This document shows, piece by piece, positions 18,300 to 26,488 of a stretch of DNA of 64,000 bases. The stretch spans positions 1-64,000 of the forward strand of contig WQRX01000009.1 in NCBI GenBank assembly GCA_009786535.1, given 5' to 3'. The stretch is from Defluviitaleaceae bacterium. Its GTDB lineage: Bacteria > Bacillota > Clostridia > Lachnospirales > WQUN01. The notes below the pieces were generated by a model that was not told where the DNA came from, did not search any database, and was given only the letters and a program-made list of their open reading frames with translations. Numbering within the stretch: the first letter of the stretch is position 1; each line of letters starts with the position of its first letter. Made by a program: the position numbers and the translations under genes.

Positions 18300-19313
18300 T
18301 TACCCCCAGCGAATCATATTTGCCGCCCAAACATAGCCAATGCCTGCCGATAACATGCATACTGTGCTTCCGTCTTTGACCTTTCCTTCCTTTAGCGCAA
18401 GTTCCAGGGAAAGGATTTGGTCAATTTGCCCGAGGTGCCCGTAATTTTCCAAGTAAATTGACTGCGCGGGGGTAAGTCCAAGCTCGTTAAGCATCGCGCT
18501 GTGCCCCGACCGCTTGATGTGCAAAATCGCCAAATAATCCAACTGCACCCGCGTGAGTTGTGATTTTTCCAGTGCTTTGTCAATACATGTGAACCAGTTG
18601 GACATGGACACTTCGTTAAGGCGGGCTTTCATGGCTTGTGCGTCCATTAACCGCAAAGATTTAGCAGCTTGGGAAATATTTTGTGCTGTAATCGGGTTTA
18701 CCTGCCCGCCAATTTCCACCCCTGCAGTACGCGACAAAGATGCATCTGCAATAATGTGCGTACCCAATACGCGGTTGCGCCCATGATTTTTCTTTAATAA
18801 AATCGCGCCGCCGCCATCGCCAAGGTTAAACATAAACGATACATTGCTGTCGGTATAGTCGATAAAATCGCCGTTCCTATAACCACCTGCGATAAGAATT
18901 GTATTTATCTCATCGTCTGCGATAAGCATATCCTTCGCGATTTTTATTGCGGCAACGGTGGTGCAGCAGCGGTTTTGCAGGTCTATGCCCCACGCATTGG
19001 TTGCGCCGATTTTGTCTTGGATATACAGCGCACTTGTGGTAAGCGGGTATTCCTTGTACTCCTCGCCCATGCACAGCACTACATCAATTTCCCGCGGGTC
19101 AAAATTTGCGTTTTGCAAGCACGCTTTTGCAGCAAGATAACCCAGTTCCTGCGTGCCTTCGTTGGGCGCGGCGACAGGCTTTTTTACGATACCCAGCTTG
19201 TCGGTGATAGCTTTCTCTGTCCATTTCCCTTGGGTTGCCGCCGAAATATCGCCCGCCGTGATATATGTGCGGGGGATATACGTGCCAACGCTTACAATAC
19301 CTACGCTATTCAT
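18300..19313 (-). CDS. KAS III (FabH)-like thiolase-fold enzyme
   Basis: This 337-residue protein has the two-domain ketoacyl synthase III fold. The expected nucleophilic Cys is Cys116 in LQNRCCTTVAA, and a His is at 265 in LAILHIKRSGH. By eye, the third catalytic position, normally Asn in YGN, is His293 in NYGHLGQIDQ. The GDGGGAILL glycine loop is present. It overlaps etfA by 8 bp inside a catabolic operon without ACP, FabD or FabF, so a role in fatty-acid initiation is unlikely. It may condense or cleave acyl-CoA compounds, like HMG-CoA synthase or OleA-type relatives. Confidence 0.78.
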   Translation of the reverse strand: MNSVGIVSVGTYIPRTYITAGDISAATQGKWTEKAITDKLGIVKKPVAAPNEGTQELGYLAAKACLQNANFDPREIDVVLCMGEEYKEYPLTTSALYIQDKIGATNAWGIDLQNRCCTTVAAIKIAKDMLIADDEINTILIAGGYRNGDFIDYTDSNVSFMFNLGDGGGAILLKKNHGRNRVLGTHIIADASLSRTAGVEIGGQVNPITAQNISQAAKSLRLMDAQAMKARLNEVSMSNWFTCIDKALEKSQLTRVQLDYLAILHIKRSGHSAMLNELGLTPAQSIYLENYGHLGQIDQILSLELALKEGKVKDGSTVCMLSAGIGYVWAANMIRWG

Positions 19314-20304
19314 TTGCTATCGCTTCCAATCGCGTAATTAGCTTGGGAAGGATTTTGTGCATATCGCCTACAATGCCCACATCGGCAACATCAAAAATGG
19401 GCGCGCTCGCGTTTTTATTAACGGCAATAATAAGTTCCGATTCTTCCATGCCCGCAAGGTGCTGTATCGCGCCCGAAATTCCGCATGCCATGTATAGCTG
19501 CGGGCGCACGGTTTTACCCGTTTGCCCTACTTGGCGATCCTTAGGGGCGAAGCCTTCGTCCACCGCCGCGCGAGAAGCGGACACCTGCCCGCCAAGCAAT
19601 TGCGCGACATTCTCCAATACGGCAAAACCTTCCTTGCCCGTTCCCCTGCCGCCCGAAATGAGGATTTTTGCCTCGGTGATGTCCTTTGTTTTTTTCGCGG
19701 CGCGTACCGTTTCTAGGATAATTACATTTTTGTCGGATTCTTTTAAATTCGCGTCAAAGCTACGGATAATACCCTTGCGTGTATTGTCTTGCACGGGGGC
19801 AAGCATTACACCCGGGCGAATCGACGCCATTTGCGGACGATGTTCGGGGCAAATAATAGTTGCCAGAATATTCCCACCGAATGCGGGGCGCGTCATGAGT
19901 AATTGGCGCGTTTCGCCATCAATTTCCAAGGAAGTACAGTCTGCGGTTAGTCCCGTTTTTACGCGGGCGGCTACGCGCGGAGCTAAATCACGCCCGATAG
20001 CCGTTGCGCCGATAAGGACAATTTCGTAATTACCTTCGCGCAGTACGGCGGTCATTGCCTTGGTGTACGGTTCGTTCATATAGTCGCCTAAATAGGGATG
20101 ATCTACGTGAATTACTTCGTCTGCGCCGTGTGCGATAAGAGTGCTGCATAGGTTTTCTACGCCGCTACCCGGTAATAACGCCACCAGATTTTGCCCAAGG
20201 GTATCCGCGAGCTTGCGCCCTTCGCCCAAAAGCTCCAGCGACACTTTTTGCAAAATGCCGTCGCGTTGCTCGCAAAAAACTAACACATCTTTTGATTGGC
20301 TCAT
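19306..20304 (-). CDS. etfA: Electron transfer flavoprotein alpha subunit
   Basis: EtfA carries the FAD that takes electrons from acyl-CoA dehydrogenase. The C-terminal FAD-binding domain is clear: SGGRGTGKEGF, then RAAVDEGF, QVGQTGKTV and ACGISGAIQHLAGM, ending with ADVGIVGD. The 332-residue length is normal without an extra ferredoxin domain. It overlaps etfB by ATGA. With the dehydrogenase it forms the redox core of the operon; electron bifurcation is possible in Clostridia but is not shown by the sequence. Confidence 0.95.
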   Translation of the reverse strand: MSQSKDVLVFCEQRDGILQKVSLELLGEGRKLADTLGQNLVALLPGSGVENLCSTLIAHGADEVIHVDHPYLGDYMNEPYTKAMTAVLREGNYEIVLIGATAIGRDLAPRVAARVKTGLTADCTSLEIDGETRQLLMTRPAFGGNILATIICPEHRPQMASIRPGVMLAPVQDNTRKGIIRSFDANLKESDKNVIILETVRAAKKTKDITEAKILISGGRGTGKEGFAVLENVAQLLGGQVSASRAAVDEGFAPKDRQVGQTGKTVRPQLYMACGISGAIQHLAGMEESELIIAVNKNASAPIFDVADVGIVGDMHKILPKLITRLEAIANE

Positions 20305-21086
20305 AGTATGTGATGCTCCTTTAGCTTTTGGATGATGATGCTTACGGATTCATCATCCGATACTTGGTGTAGTTCGCCCTTGCCCTTGGGTTGTTTGGTA
20401 AAGGATTTTTTAACCCGCGTTGGCGAGCCTTTTAGCCCAATATTTTCTTGGCTCACGTACGCCTTTAAATCTTCATACGTAAGGGTGCGAATTTCTTTTT
20501 CATACGCATTTACCACGCCGCCCACCGACATGTAACGCGGCTCGTTTAACTCCGAAAGCGCGGTAATTAATAGCGGATAATTGGCTTGGATACGTTGATA
20601 GCGGTCTTCGTATTGGCGCTTAACGGTAATGTTATCGCGGGTCGCATTAATTTCCTCTGCATAAGAAATTACGGGAATACGTAAATGCTCCGCCATTTGC
20701 GGTCCAACCTGCGCGGTGTCACCGTCGATGGCTTGCCGCCCTGTGATAATTAGGTCGAAACCCAGTAATTTTGCCGCGCCGGCAAGGGTGCTGGAAGTCG
20801 CCCACGTATCCGCCCCCGCAAAAGCGCGGTCGGAGATAAGATACGCCTCGTCACAACCCATTGCCAGCGCTTCACGCAGGGCAATGTCCGCTTGGGGCGG
20901 TCCCATGGTCATCACAGAAACATGGGCGCCTACATTGTCTTTTATCAACAACGCCGCTTCGATACCGGCAAGGTCATCGGGGTTAATAATAGAGGGTACA
21001 CCCTCGCGCATGAGCGTGCCTGTTTCTTGGTTAAGCCGTACTTCGTTGGTGTTTGGCACTTGCTTTATGCAGACGATAATTTTCAT
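20301..21086 (-). CDS. etfB: Electron transfer flavoprotein beta subunit
   Basis: EtfB, 261 residues, pairs with EtfA. It begins MKIIVCIKQVPNTNEVRL, typical of EtfB, and contains the nucleotide-binding stretch ITGRQAIDGDTAQVGPQMAE near residue 125, and the conserved region around ALSELNEPRYMS. It lies 10 bp after the dehydrogenase gene and overlaps etfA. Confidence 0.95.
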   Translation of the reverse strand: MKIIVCIKQVPNTNEVRLNQETGTLMREGVPSIINPDDLAGIEAALLIKDNVGAHVSVMTMGPPQADIALREALAMGCDEAYLISDRAFAGADTWATSSTLAGAAKLLGFDLIITGRQAIDGDTAQVGPQMAEHLRIPVISYAEEINATRDNITVKRQYEDRYQRIQANYPLLITALSELNEPRYMSVGGVVNAYEKEIRTLTYEDLKAYVSQENIGLKGSPTRVKKSFTKQPKGKGELHQVSDDESVSIIIQKLKEHHIL

Positions 21087-21096
21087 AGCGCCCCCC

Positions 21097-22239
21097 TTAA
21101 TTCACTTTCATATGGCTTGCGATAACCATTTTTTGCACTTCGGACGTACCTTCGTAAATTTCCGTAATTTTTGCGTCGCGCATCATGCGTTCTATAGCAT
21201 ATTCGCGGGTATAGCCGTAACCGCCATGCAGTTGAAGGCAACGGCGCGTAATGTCTGATGCCGCTTCCGACGCAAACAATTTTGCCATTGCTGCATAATT
21301 TGCGTAAGGTTCGCTTCTATCTTTGAAAAAGGCGGCGCGGTAGGTTAACAAACGCGCCGCGTCCACCGTTGTTTGCATGTCCGCCAATTCGAATTGCGTA
21401 TTTTGAAATTGGGAAATTCGCTTGCCAAATTGTACACGCTCTTTTACATAATTCACGGTAATATCTATCGCGCCTTGGGCAACGCCCAGCGCTTGCGCGG
21501 CAATGCCAATGCGCCCGCCGTCCAGCGTTTGCATGGCAATTTTAAACCCCTGCCCCTCTTTGCCCAGCAAATTTTCCTTGGGAACGATGCAGTCGCGCAT
21601 AATCAGCTCGCAGGTTGCCGAACCGCGAATGCCCATCTTCTTCTCCTTTTTCCCTACCGAGAAACCCGCAAAATCCTTCTCAACAATAAACGCACTGCAT
21701 CCGCGCGTCCCCTTCATTTTGTCCGTCATTGCGATGATAATATACACATGTGCGGCGTCTGCATTGGTGATAAACAGCTTTGTACCGTTTAAAATATAGT
21801 TGTCGCCGTCAAGTACAGCGGTGGTTTGCTGCCCCGCCGCATCTGTACCCGCGCCCGCCTCGGTTAGCCCAAAGGCGCCAAGCCATTCCCCCATTGCAAG
21901 CTTGCGCAAGTATTTTTCCTTTTGCGCTTCTGTTCCGTTTTCAAAAACAGGTGCGGCACACAAGCTGGTATGGGCGGAAACTATAACCCCCGTGGTGGCG
22001 CACACCTTTGATATTTCTTCTACCGCCATGGCGTAGGCTAAATTATCTGCGCCCGCGCCACTGTATTCGACGGGTATGGGAATGCCCAAAAGACCGTAAC
22101 GTGCCAATTTTTCCACCGTTTCGTGCGGGAAACGCTCTTGCTCGTCCACCTCGGCGGCAAGGGGCTTAACCTCGGCGCCGGCAAATTTGGTACATAAATC
22201 GCGCATGAGCAGGTGCCTCTTCGAAAGATTAAAGTCCAT
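21097..22239 (-). CDS. Short-chain acyl-CoA dehydrogenase
   Basis: This flavoenzyme oxidises (or, run in reverse with Etf, reduces) the alpha-beta bond of an acyl-CoA. The start is the ATG of MDFNLSK at 22239, preceded by GGGAG; 14 extra in-frame codons upstream do not resemble the family. The signature ITNADAAHVYI, the SCAD-type EKKMGIRGSATCEL and the catalytic Glu in IYEGTSEVQ near residue 365 are all present; length is 380. It is the promoter-proximal gene of the 13-gene operon. The missing partner is an enoyl-CoA hydratase, which is not encoded in the operon. Confidence 0.93.
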   Translation of the reverse strand: MDFNLSKRHLLMRDLCTKFAGAEVKPLAAEVDEQERFPHETVEKLARYGLLGIPIPVEYSGAGADNLAYAMAVEEISKVCATTGVIVSAHTSLCAAPVFENGTEAQKEKYLRKLAMGEWLGAFGLTEAGAGTDAAGQQTTAVLDGDNYILNGTKLFITNADAAHVYIIIAMTDKMKGTRGCSAFIVEKDFAGFSVGKKEKKMGIRGSATCELIMRDCIVPKENLLGKEGQGFKIAMQTLDGGRIGIAAQALGVAQGAIDITVNYVKERVQFGKRISQFQNTQFELADMQTTVDAARLLTYRAAFFKDRSEPYANYAAMAKLFASEAASDITRRCLQLHGGYGYTREYAIERMMRDAKITEIYEGTSEVQKMVIASHMKVN

Positions 22240-22325
22240 AAACTGCACTCCCGTAAACATGAATAGTGATTCATATTTCAAATTTTGTGAACATTAACAT
22301 ATGATTTAGCGGTTGTCAACAATTT

Positions 22326-22355
22326 TTTATATTATTTTGCCAAAGGCATTGTCAA
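22326..22355 (-). promoter_or_regulatory. Sigma-A-type promoter of the acyl-CoA dehydrogenase operon
   Basis: Read leftwards, TTGACA (22350-22355) and TATAAA (22326-22331) are 18 bp apart, ahead of the dehydrogenase start at 22239. The -35 is consensus and the -10 has one mismatch. It is the only strong promoter seen for the whole catabolic operon. Confidence 0.75.
22338..22348. promoter_or_regulatory. Candidate TetR operator in the spacer of the operon promoter
   Basis: The palindrome TGCC-AAA-GGCA lies between the -35 and -10 boxes of the leftward promoter, where a bound repressor would block RNA polymerase. The adjacent divergent TetR-family gene is the obvious candidate binder. A shorter dyad, TTGT-CA-ACAA, lies downstream at about 22314-22323. 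Confidence 0.5.
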
Positions 22356-22421
22356 ACTTTGCCGTAATTATTGAAATATGTTACATTTGTGTGGATTGTC
22401 ATGGTGAAACGAGGGAACGTG

Positions 22422-23021
22422 ATGGAATACGTAAAGCAACCAAAAACCAAACGCGGCGAAAAAACACTAAAAAAAATATGTGACGCGGCAGAAACGCTTT
22501 TTTCGCAAAAAGGCTACTACGCCACAGAAATTAAGGACATAACCCAACTGGCAAAGGTAGCGACGGGAACCCTTTATGTATACTTCCCTGATAAACTAAG
22601 TCTATTCCTTCACTTGATGGACGGGCTTGGGCGCAAACTACGGCGCGAAATACGCGACGCAAAGAGCAAATGCACCGATACATCCATTATCGAGCAGGAG
22701 CGCATTTCTATCCGCGTATTTTTTTCATTTGTGCGGGCGCACTTCGGCTTGTTTCGCATCGTGTGGCAAGCACAGTTTGTTGACGAAGCGGCGTTTAAAA
22801 ATTATTACGAGCGGTTTTCGCAGGGGTATATCAACGAAATTTCCAAAGCACACACGCGCGGAGAAACACGGAATGTTGACTCTACCGTAATATCCTATGC
22901 GCTAATGGGGATATATAGCTTTGTTGCGCTTAAATGCTTCGTGTTTGATAAATCCGAACCCGATGATGCGACAATTGAACAGCTTGTGAACTTTATCTCA
23001 TTTGGAATAAGCGCACAATAA
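22422..23021 (+). CDS. TetR/AcrR family transcriptional regulator
   Basis: A 199-residue regulator with an N-terminal TetR helix-turn-helix (about residues 15-60; ETLFSQKGYYATEIKDI, then TGTLYVYFPDK) and a helical ligand domain. The start ATG at 22422 follows GAGGGAACGTG; an upstream in-frame ATG at 22371 lacks a ribosome site. It diverges from the acyl-CoA dehydrogenase operon across about 180 bp, the arrangement of FadR-type repressors that sense acyl-CoA. It could also control the rightward genes that follow it after 21 bp. Confidence 0.88.
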   Translation: MEYVKQPKTKRGEKTLKKICDAAETLFSQKGYYATEIKDITQLAKVATGTLYVYFPDKLSLFLHLMDGLGRKLRREIRDAKSKCTDTSIIEQERISIRVFFSFVRAHFGLFRIVWQAQFVDEAAFKNYYERFSQGYINEISKAHTRGETRNVDSTVISYALMGIYSFVALKCFVFDKSEPDDATIEQLVNFISFGISAQ

Positions 23022-23042
23022 TTCTATAAAAAGGGTGATAAT

Positions 23043-24845
23043 ATGATTACATTACCGGCAATTTTTTCGGACGGAATGGTGGTTGGGAAGCGCGCGCGCA
23101 TCTTTGGGAGCGCTCCCGTTGGGGAAGCGGTACGACTCACATTTATGGGGAAAACGCAGGAAACCTTGGCGGATAGAAGCGGTAAATTCGCCTTTGAACT
23201 AGAAGCCCTGCCCTACGGCGGTCCCCACGAAATGATAGTCGGCGACCGCGTAATCCGAGATGTTTACGTAGGGCATTTATGGCTGTGCGGCGGTCAATCC
23301 AACATGGAGCAGCCGCTGGAACGCGCCCGCGCGCTGCTGGGGGACTGTATTAGTCCACTGATACAGTTGCACGCCTTCCAAGTGACGAAAGACGTTAAGT
23401 TTGACGCGCCCGCGCAAGACGTAACAGGGCAGTGGAATACCGCAGCAGGGGACTTTTTACAGCACCTGTACGCCGTACCCTATTTTTTTGCGAAGCTGAT
23501 TATAGAGACGCTAAACGACGGCATACATGTGGGTTTAATTAACATCGCCGCAGGGGGAACGCCCATAGAGGGCTGGCTTCCCGAGGAAATTATTCGCGAA
23601 TACCCCGCGCTGTATGAGAAACTGGAAACCGTCCGCGCCACGGGTTACATGGAAAACTTGCAAAAAGAAAACGACGAAGCCAACCGTATTTGGTACGAGC
23701 AGTTAACCCGCAAGGATAAATGCGCAACAGGCGAGGACGGCTGGCATACACGCATGTTACTGGACGATACCGACCTACCCCACGGCGCGGTATGGTACAA
23801 AAAGAAAGTTGCTATCGGGAGCATTCCCAATAGCGCGGTTACACTAAGCCTTGGGCGCGCGCAGGATAGCGTTAAGGTGTATGTAAACGGCACGGAAGTT
23901 AAATCCGTGGACTATCAATACCCCCCCTGCCTGTGTGAAATTCCCGAAGAGGTGCTTCGCCAAGGGGAAAACGAAATCGCCCTACGTTTAATCGGCAACG
24001 GGCAAAAACCGAAGTTCATCGCGGGGAAGGAGTATTCTCTCGCGTGGCGGGGGGACGGGAGCGCTCCCGATGGGCGTATTCCCTTGGACGGGGAATGGTT
24101 ATGCCGCGTTGGGGTGGAGATGCCCCTCCTTGCGGGTGGGGCGTGGTTCTACGGTTATCCGTGCTGTGTGTACAACTACATGCTCGCGCCTGTATTGGGC
24201 GTTCAGGTGGACGGTGTTATCTGGTATCAGGGCGAGTCCAACGTAGGCAACCCAACGGTATACAAGGAACTTTTCACCCGCTTTATAACAATGCTGCGCC
24301 AGCACAGCGGAGAAAACTTGCCCGTCTATTTCACACAGCTTGCCGATTATGTTGACCCCAACAATATGGGGGAAAACTGGGCATTTCTGCGTGAAGCACA
24401 GCGTAATTGCTTGGAAATCCCCAACACCCGCATGGCGGTAGCTATCGACTGCGGCGAGTACAACGACCTACACCCGCAGGATAAAAAAACCGTAGGGGAA
24501 CGCCTTGCCTTACATGCACTGCGCAATGTATACGGATTAGATATTCAAGCCGATGGTCCAACGGTTTTTAAAGCTACACAAAAGGATAATAAAATAATTG
24601 TCTGTTTTGACCATGCCCGCGGCTTGTGGGCAAAAAACGGGCGTCCGCTGGTAGAGGTGGAAACCCATGAAGGCATAATCCACCGCCTTTACGCCGCCAT
24701 TAACGGGCAAACCCTCACCATAAACGTTGGGAGCGTTCCCACCCCCGTAAAAACCCTGCGTTATGCCTGGGCAGACTGCCCCCCGGTAACCCTGTACAAT
24801 GCTCATAATCTCCCCGCTTCGCCCTTTGAAATTGCGGTAACGTAG
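23043..24845 (+). CDS. Sialate O-acetylesterase-like SGNH hydrolase
   Basis: A 600-residue protein of the sialate O-acetylesterase family, which removes O-acetyl groups from sugars. The SGNH block I serine is in LWLCGGQSNMEQ near residue 84. The middle part resembles a jelly-roll insert (about 220-340), and a second conserved block is VIWYQGESNVGNP near 400. A catalytic Asp/His region is found around YNDLHPQDK near 480. No signal peptide is visible, so it should act on imported sugars. It follows the TetR gene closely and is followed after one base by a kinase-like gene. Two GGGAGCGCTCCC and one GGGAGCGTTCCC motif lie inside it. Confidence 0.85.
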   Translation: MITLPAIFSDGMVVGKRARIFGSAPVGEAVRLTFMGKTQETLADRSGKFAFELEALPYGGPHEMIVGDRVIRDVYVGHLWLCGGQSNMEQPLERARALLGDCISPLIQLHAFQVTKDVKFDAPAQDVTGQWNTAAGDFLQHLYAVPYFFAKLIIETLNDGIHVGLINIAAGGTPIEGWLPEEIIREYPALYEKLETVRATGYMENLQKENDEANRIWYEQLTRKDKCATGEDGWHTRMLLDDTDLPHGAVWYKKKVAIGSIPNSAVTLSLGRAQDSVKVYVNGTEVKSVDYQYPPCLCEIPEEVLRQGENEIALRLIGNGQKPKFIAGKEYSLAWRGDGSAPDGRIPLDGEWLCRVGVEMPLLAGGAWFYGYPCCVYNYMLAPVLGVQVDGVIWYQGESNVGNPTVYKELFTRFITMLRQHSGENLPVYFTQLADYVDPNNMGENWAFLREAQRNCLEIPNTRMAVAIDCGEYNDLHPQDKKTVGERLALHALRNVYGLDIQADGPTVFKATQKDNKIIVCFDHARGLWAKNGRPLVEVETHEGIIHRLYAAINGQTLTINVGSVPTPVKTLRYAWADCPPVTLYNAHNLPASPFEIAVT

Positions 24846-24846
24846 T

Positions 24847-25701
24847 ATGGCAAACAACACGCATATCCAGTGGGTGAATGGTATTTCCTACAGGTTAAAC
24901 GCGCCATTCGATTTTTCCTTTCTAAGCAAGTACGGCAAAGTGTTTAAAGCCTTTGACGGACAAGGCTCAGGCAATATTGCCTTTGGCGTGGAGAAGGATA
25001 ACAAGCGGTATTTCGTAAAATTCGCAGGCGCGCCCAAGCCTAATTACATTGCCAACCGCGACAGCGGCGAAGTGGACGCGGCACAGGCAATAAAATTGTT
25101 AGAATCGGCTGTATCCATGTACAAAACACTGGCGCACCCAACTTTAATAAAATTTATCACCGCCGAGGAAATTGGCGGCGGCTACGCGGCAATATTTGAA
25201 TACGAAAACGCCGTAGGCATTGAGCCGAAAGACTCGCCTGATTATTTACGCTTTATGCAAATGCCCATCATACACAAAATGAAGGCGTTTGAAGATATTG
25301 TGGAATTCCATATCCACGTTGCGCAAAAAGGTTATGTCGCCCTCGATTTTTACGATGGCAGCATCCTGTACGACTACGACAAGGAAAAAGTGATTGTCTG
25401 CGACATTGATTTATACCAAAAATCTCCCTTCGTAAACGTAGAAAAAATGGGGTTAATCGGCTCTGTGCGATACGTTTCGCCCGAGGAATATATCGAAGAT
25501 GAAACGCTGGACGAGATTACAAACGTATACACCATGGGCGCAACGGCGTTTGCCCTGTTTGCGTATGGGGAGCGCTCCCAAGAAAAATGGTTGTTAAATA
25601 AGGAACTATACGAAATTGCAACAAAAGCAGTTAGTAAAGAACGCGAAAACCGACACCCAAGCATTTTACAATTTCTCGCAGAATGGAGGGCGGCAAAATA
25701 A
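24847..25701 (+). CDS. Protein kinase-like (serine/threonine kinase fold) protein
   Basis: A 284-residue protein with a kinase-like layout. There is a glycine-containing loop region (FDGQGSGNIAFGVE, about residues 37-50), then an invariant-type Lys in YFVKFAG. The catalytic loop is degenerate, VALDFYDGSILYD near 165, without HRD or the usual Asn. A DID triplet stands at the DFG position near 187, and an APE-like YVSPEEY follows near 215. It may be a small-molecule or divergent protein kinase; activity is uncertain. It is translationally close to its neighbours (one-base gaps on both sides). Confidence 0.7.
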   Translation: MANNTHIQWVNGISYRLNAPFDFSFLSKYGKVFKAFDGQGSGNIAFGVEKDNKRYFVKFAGAPKPNYIANRDSGEVDAAQAIKLLESAVSMYKTLAHPTLIKFITAEEIGGGYAAIFEYENAVGIEPKDSPDYLRFMQMPIIHKMKAFEDIVEFHIHVAQKGYVALDFYDGSILYDYDKEKVIVCDIDLYQKSPFVNVEKMGLIGSVRYVSPEEYIEDETLDEITNVYTMGATAFALFAYGERSQEKWLLNKELYEIATKAVSKERENRHPSILQFLAEWRAAK

Positions 25702-25702
25702 A

Positions 25703-26488
25703 ATGACGCTCACACCCATCACCATAAACCCCGACAGTTTTCCCGCCGATTTGCGTCCCCTACTCCGCAACGCCATGTGCTACGACAGCGCTTGCTCCCC
25801 CGAGATGCGGGTTATTTTCATAGACAAGGATAACGGGTATTTCTTAAAAATCGGAAGTCAAGGCGCACTAACCCGCCAAGCCGAGCATATGCGCTATTTC
25901 CATAAGAAAGACTTAACGGCACGGGTTTTAAGTTATATTTCCGAGGAAATGGACTATTTACTAACGGAAAAAATCCACGGCGATGACTGCACGGCGGAGA
26001 AATATCTTGCCCGACCCGAAAAATTATGCGACCTGCTCGCCGAGCAATTATTACGCCTACACGCAATGGATTTTTCCGACTGTCCAACCCAAAACCACAC
26101 GGCATGGTACCTTGCAAAAACCGGAGAAAACTACCGCAACGGCACATACAATAAAGACGATTTCCCCGACAGCTTCGGGTATAAAAATGAAGCCGAAGCA
26201 TGGGCGGTGGTACAAGCAAACCGCAATATTTTGCAAAATACCGCCCTCATCCACGGCGATTATTGTTTGCCCAATGTGATGCTCAACGATTGGCATTTCG
26301 CGGGCTTTATCGACCTGGACAATGCGGGCGTTGGCGACTCGCACGTAGATATTTTCTGGGCAATATGGTCTTTGCGCTTCAATTTGCACACGGATAATTA
26401 CCGCCAACGTTTCATAGACGCCTACGGGCGCAGCAAAATAGACGAAGAAAAACTCCACATTATCGCGGCAATGGAGGTATTCCTATGA
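25703..26488 (+). CDS. APH(3')-like aminoglycoside phosphotransferase
   Basis: A 261-residue phosphotransferase close in pattern to APH(3') enzymes. The catalytic HGDYCLPNVML motif is near residue 187, and the metal-binding Asp is in GFIDLDNAGVGD near 205, followed by the conserved DIFWAIWSLRFNL. The ATG at 25703 is 12-15 bases after a GGAGGG stretch, somewhat far; the frame is open further upstream but only overlaps the previous gene. It may phosphorylate aminoglycosides or a natural amino-sugar. Overlap with the next gene is ATGA. Coupling to an AAC(6')-like gene makes an antibiotic-modification role plausible. Confidence 0.82.
   Translation: MTLTPITINPDSFPADLRPLLRNAMCYDSACSPEMRVIFIDKDNGYFLKIGSQGALTRQAEHMRYFHKKDLTARVLSYISEEMDYLLTEKIHGDDCTAEKYLARPEKLCDLLAEQLLRLHAMDFSDCPTQNHTAWYLAKTGENYRNGTYNKDDFPDSFGYKNEAEAWAVVQANRNILQNTALIHGDYCLPNVMLNDWHFAGFIDLDNAGVGDSHVDIFWAIWSLRFNLHTDNYRQRFIDAYGRSKIDEEKLHIIAAMEVFL

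Noticed and set aside
18300-19313. KAS III-like gene as FabH of fatty-acid synthesis
   Set aside because: No fab genes are adjacent, the third catalytic position differs, and it overlaps etfA inside an oxidative operon.
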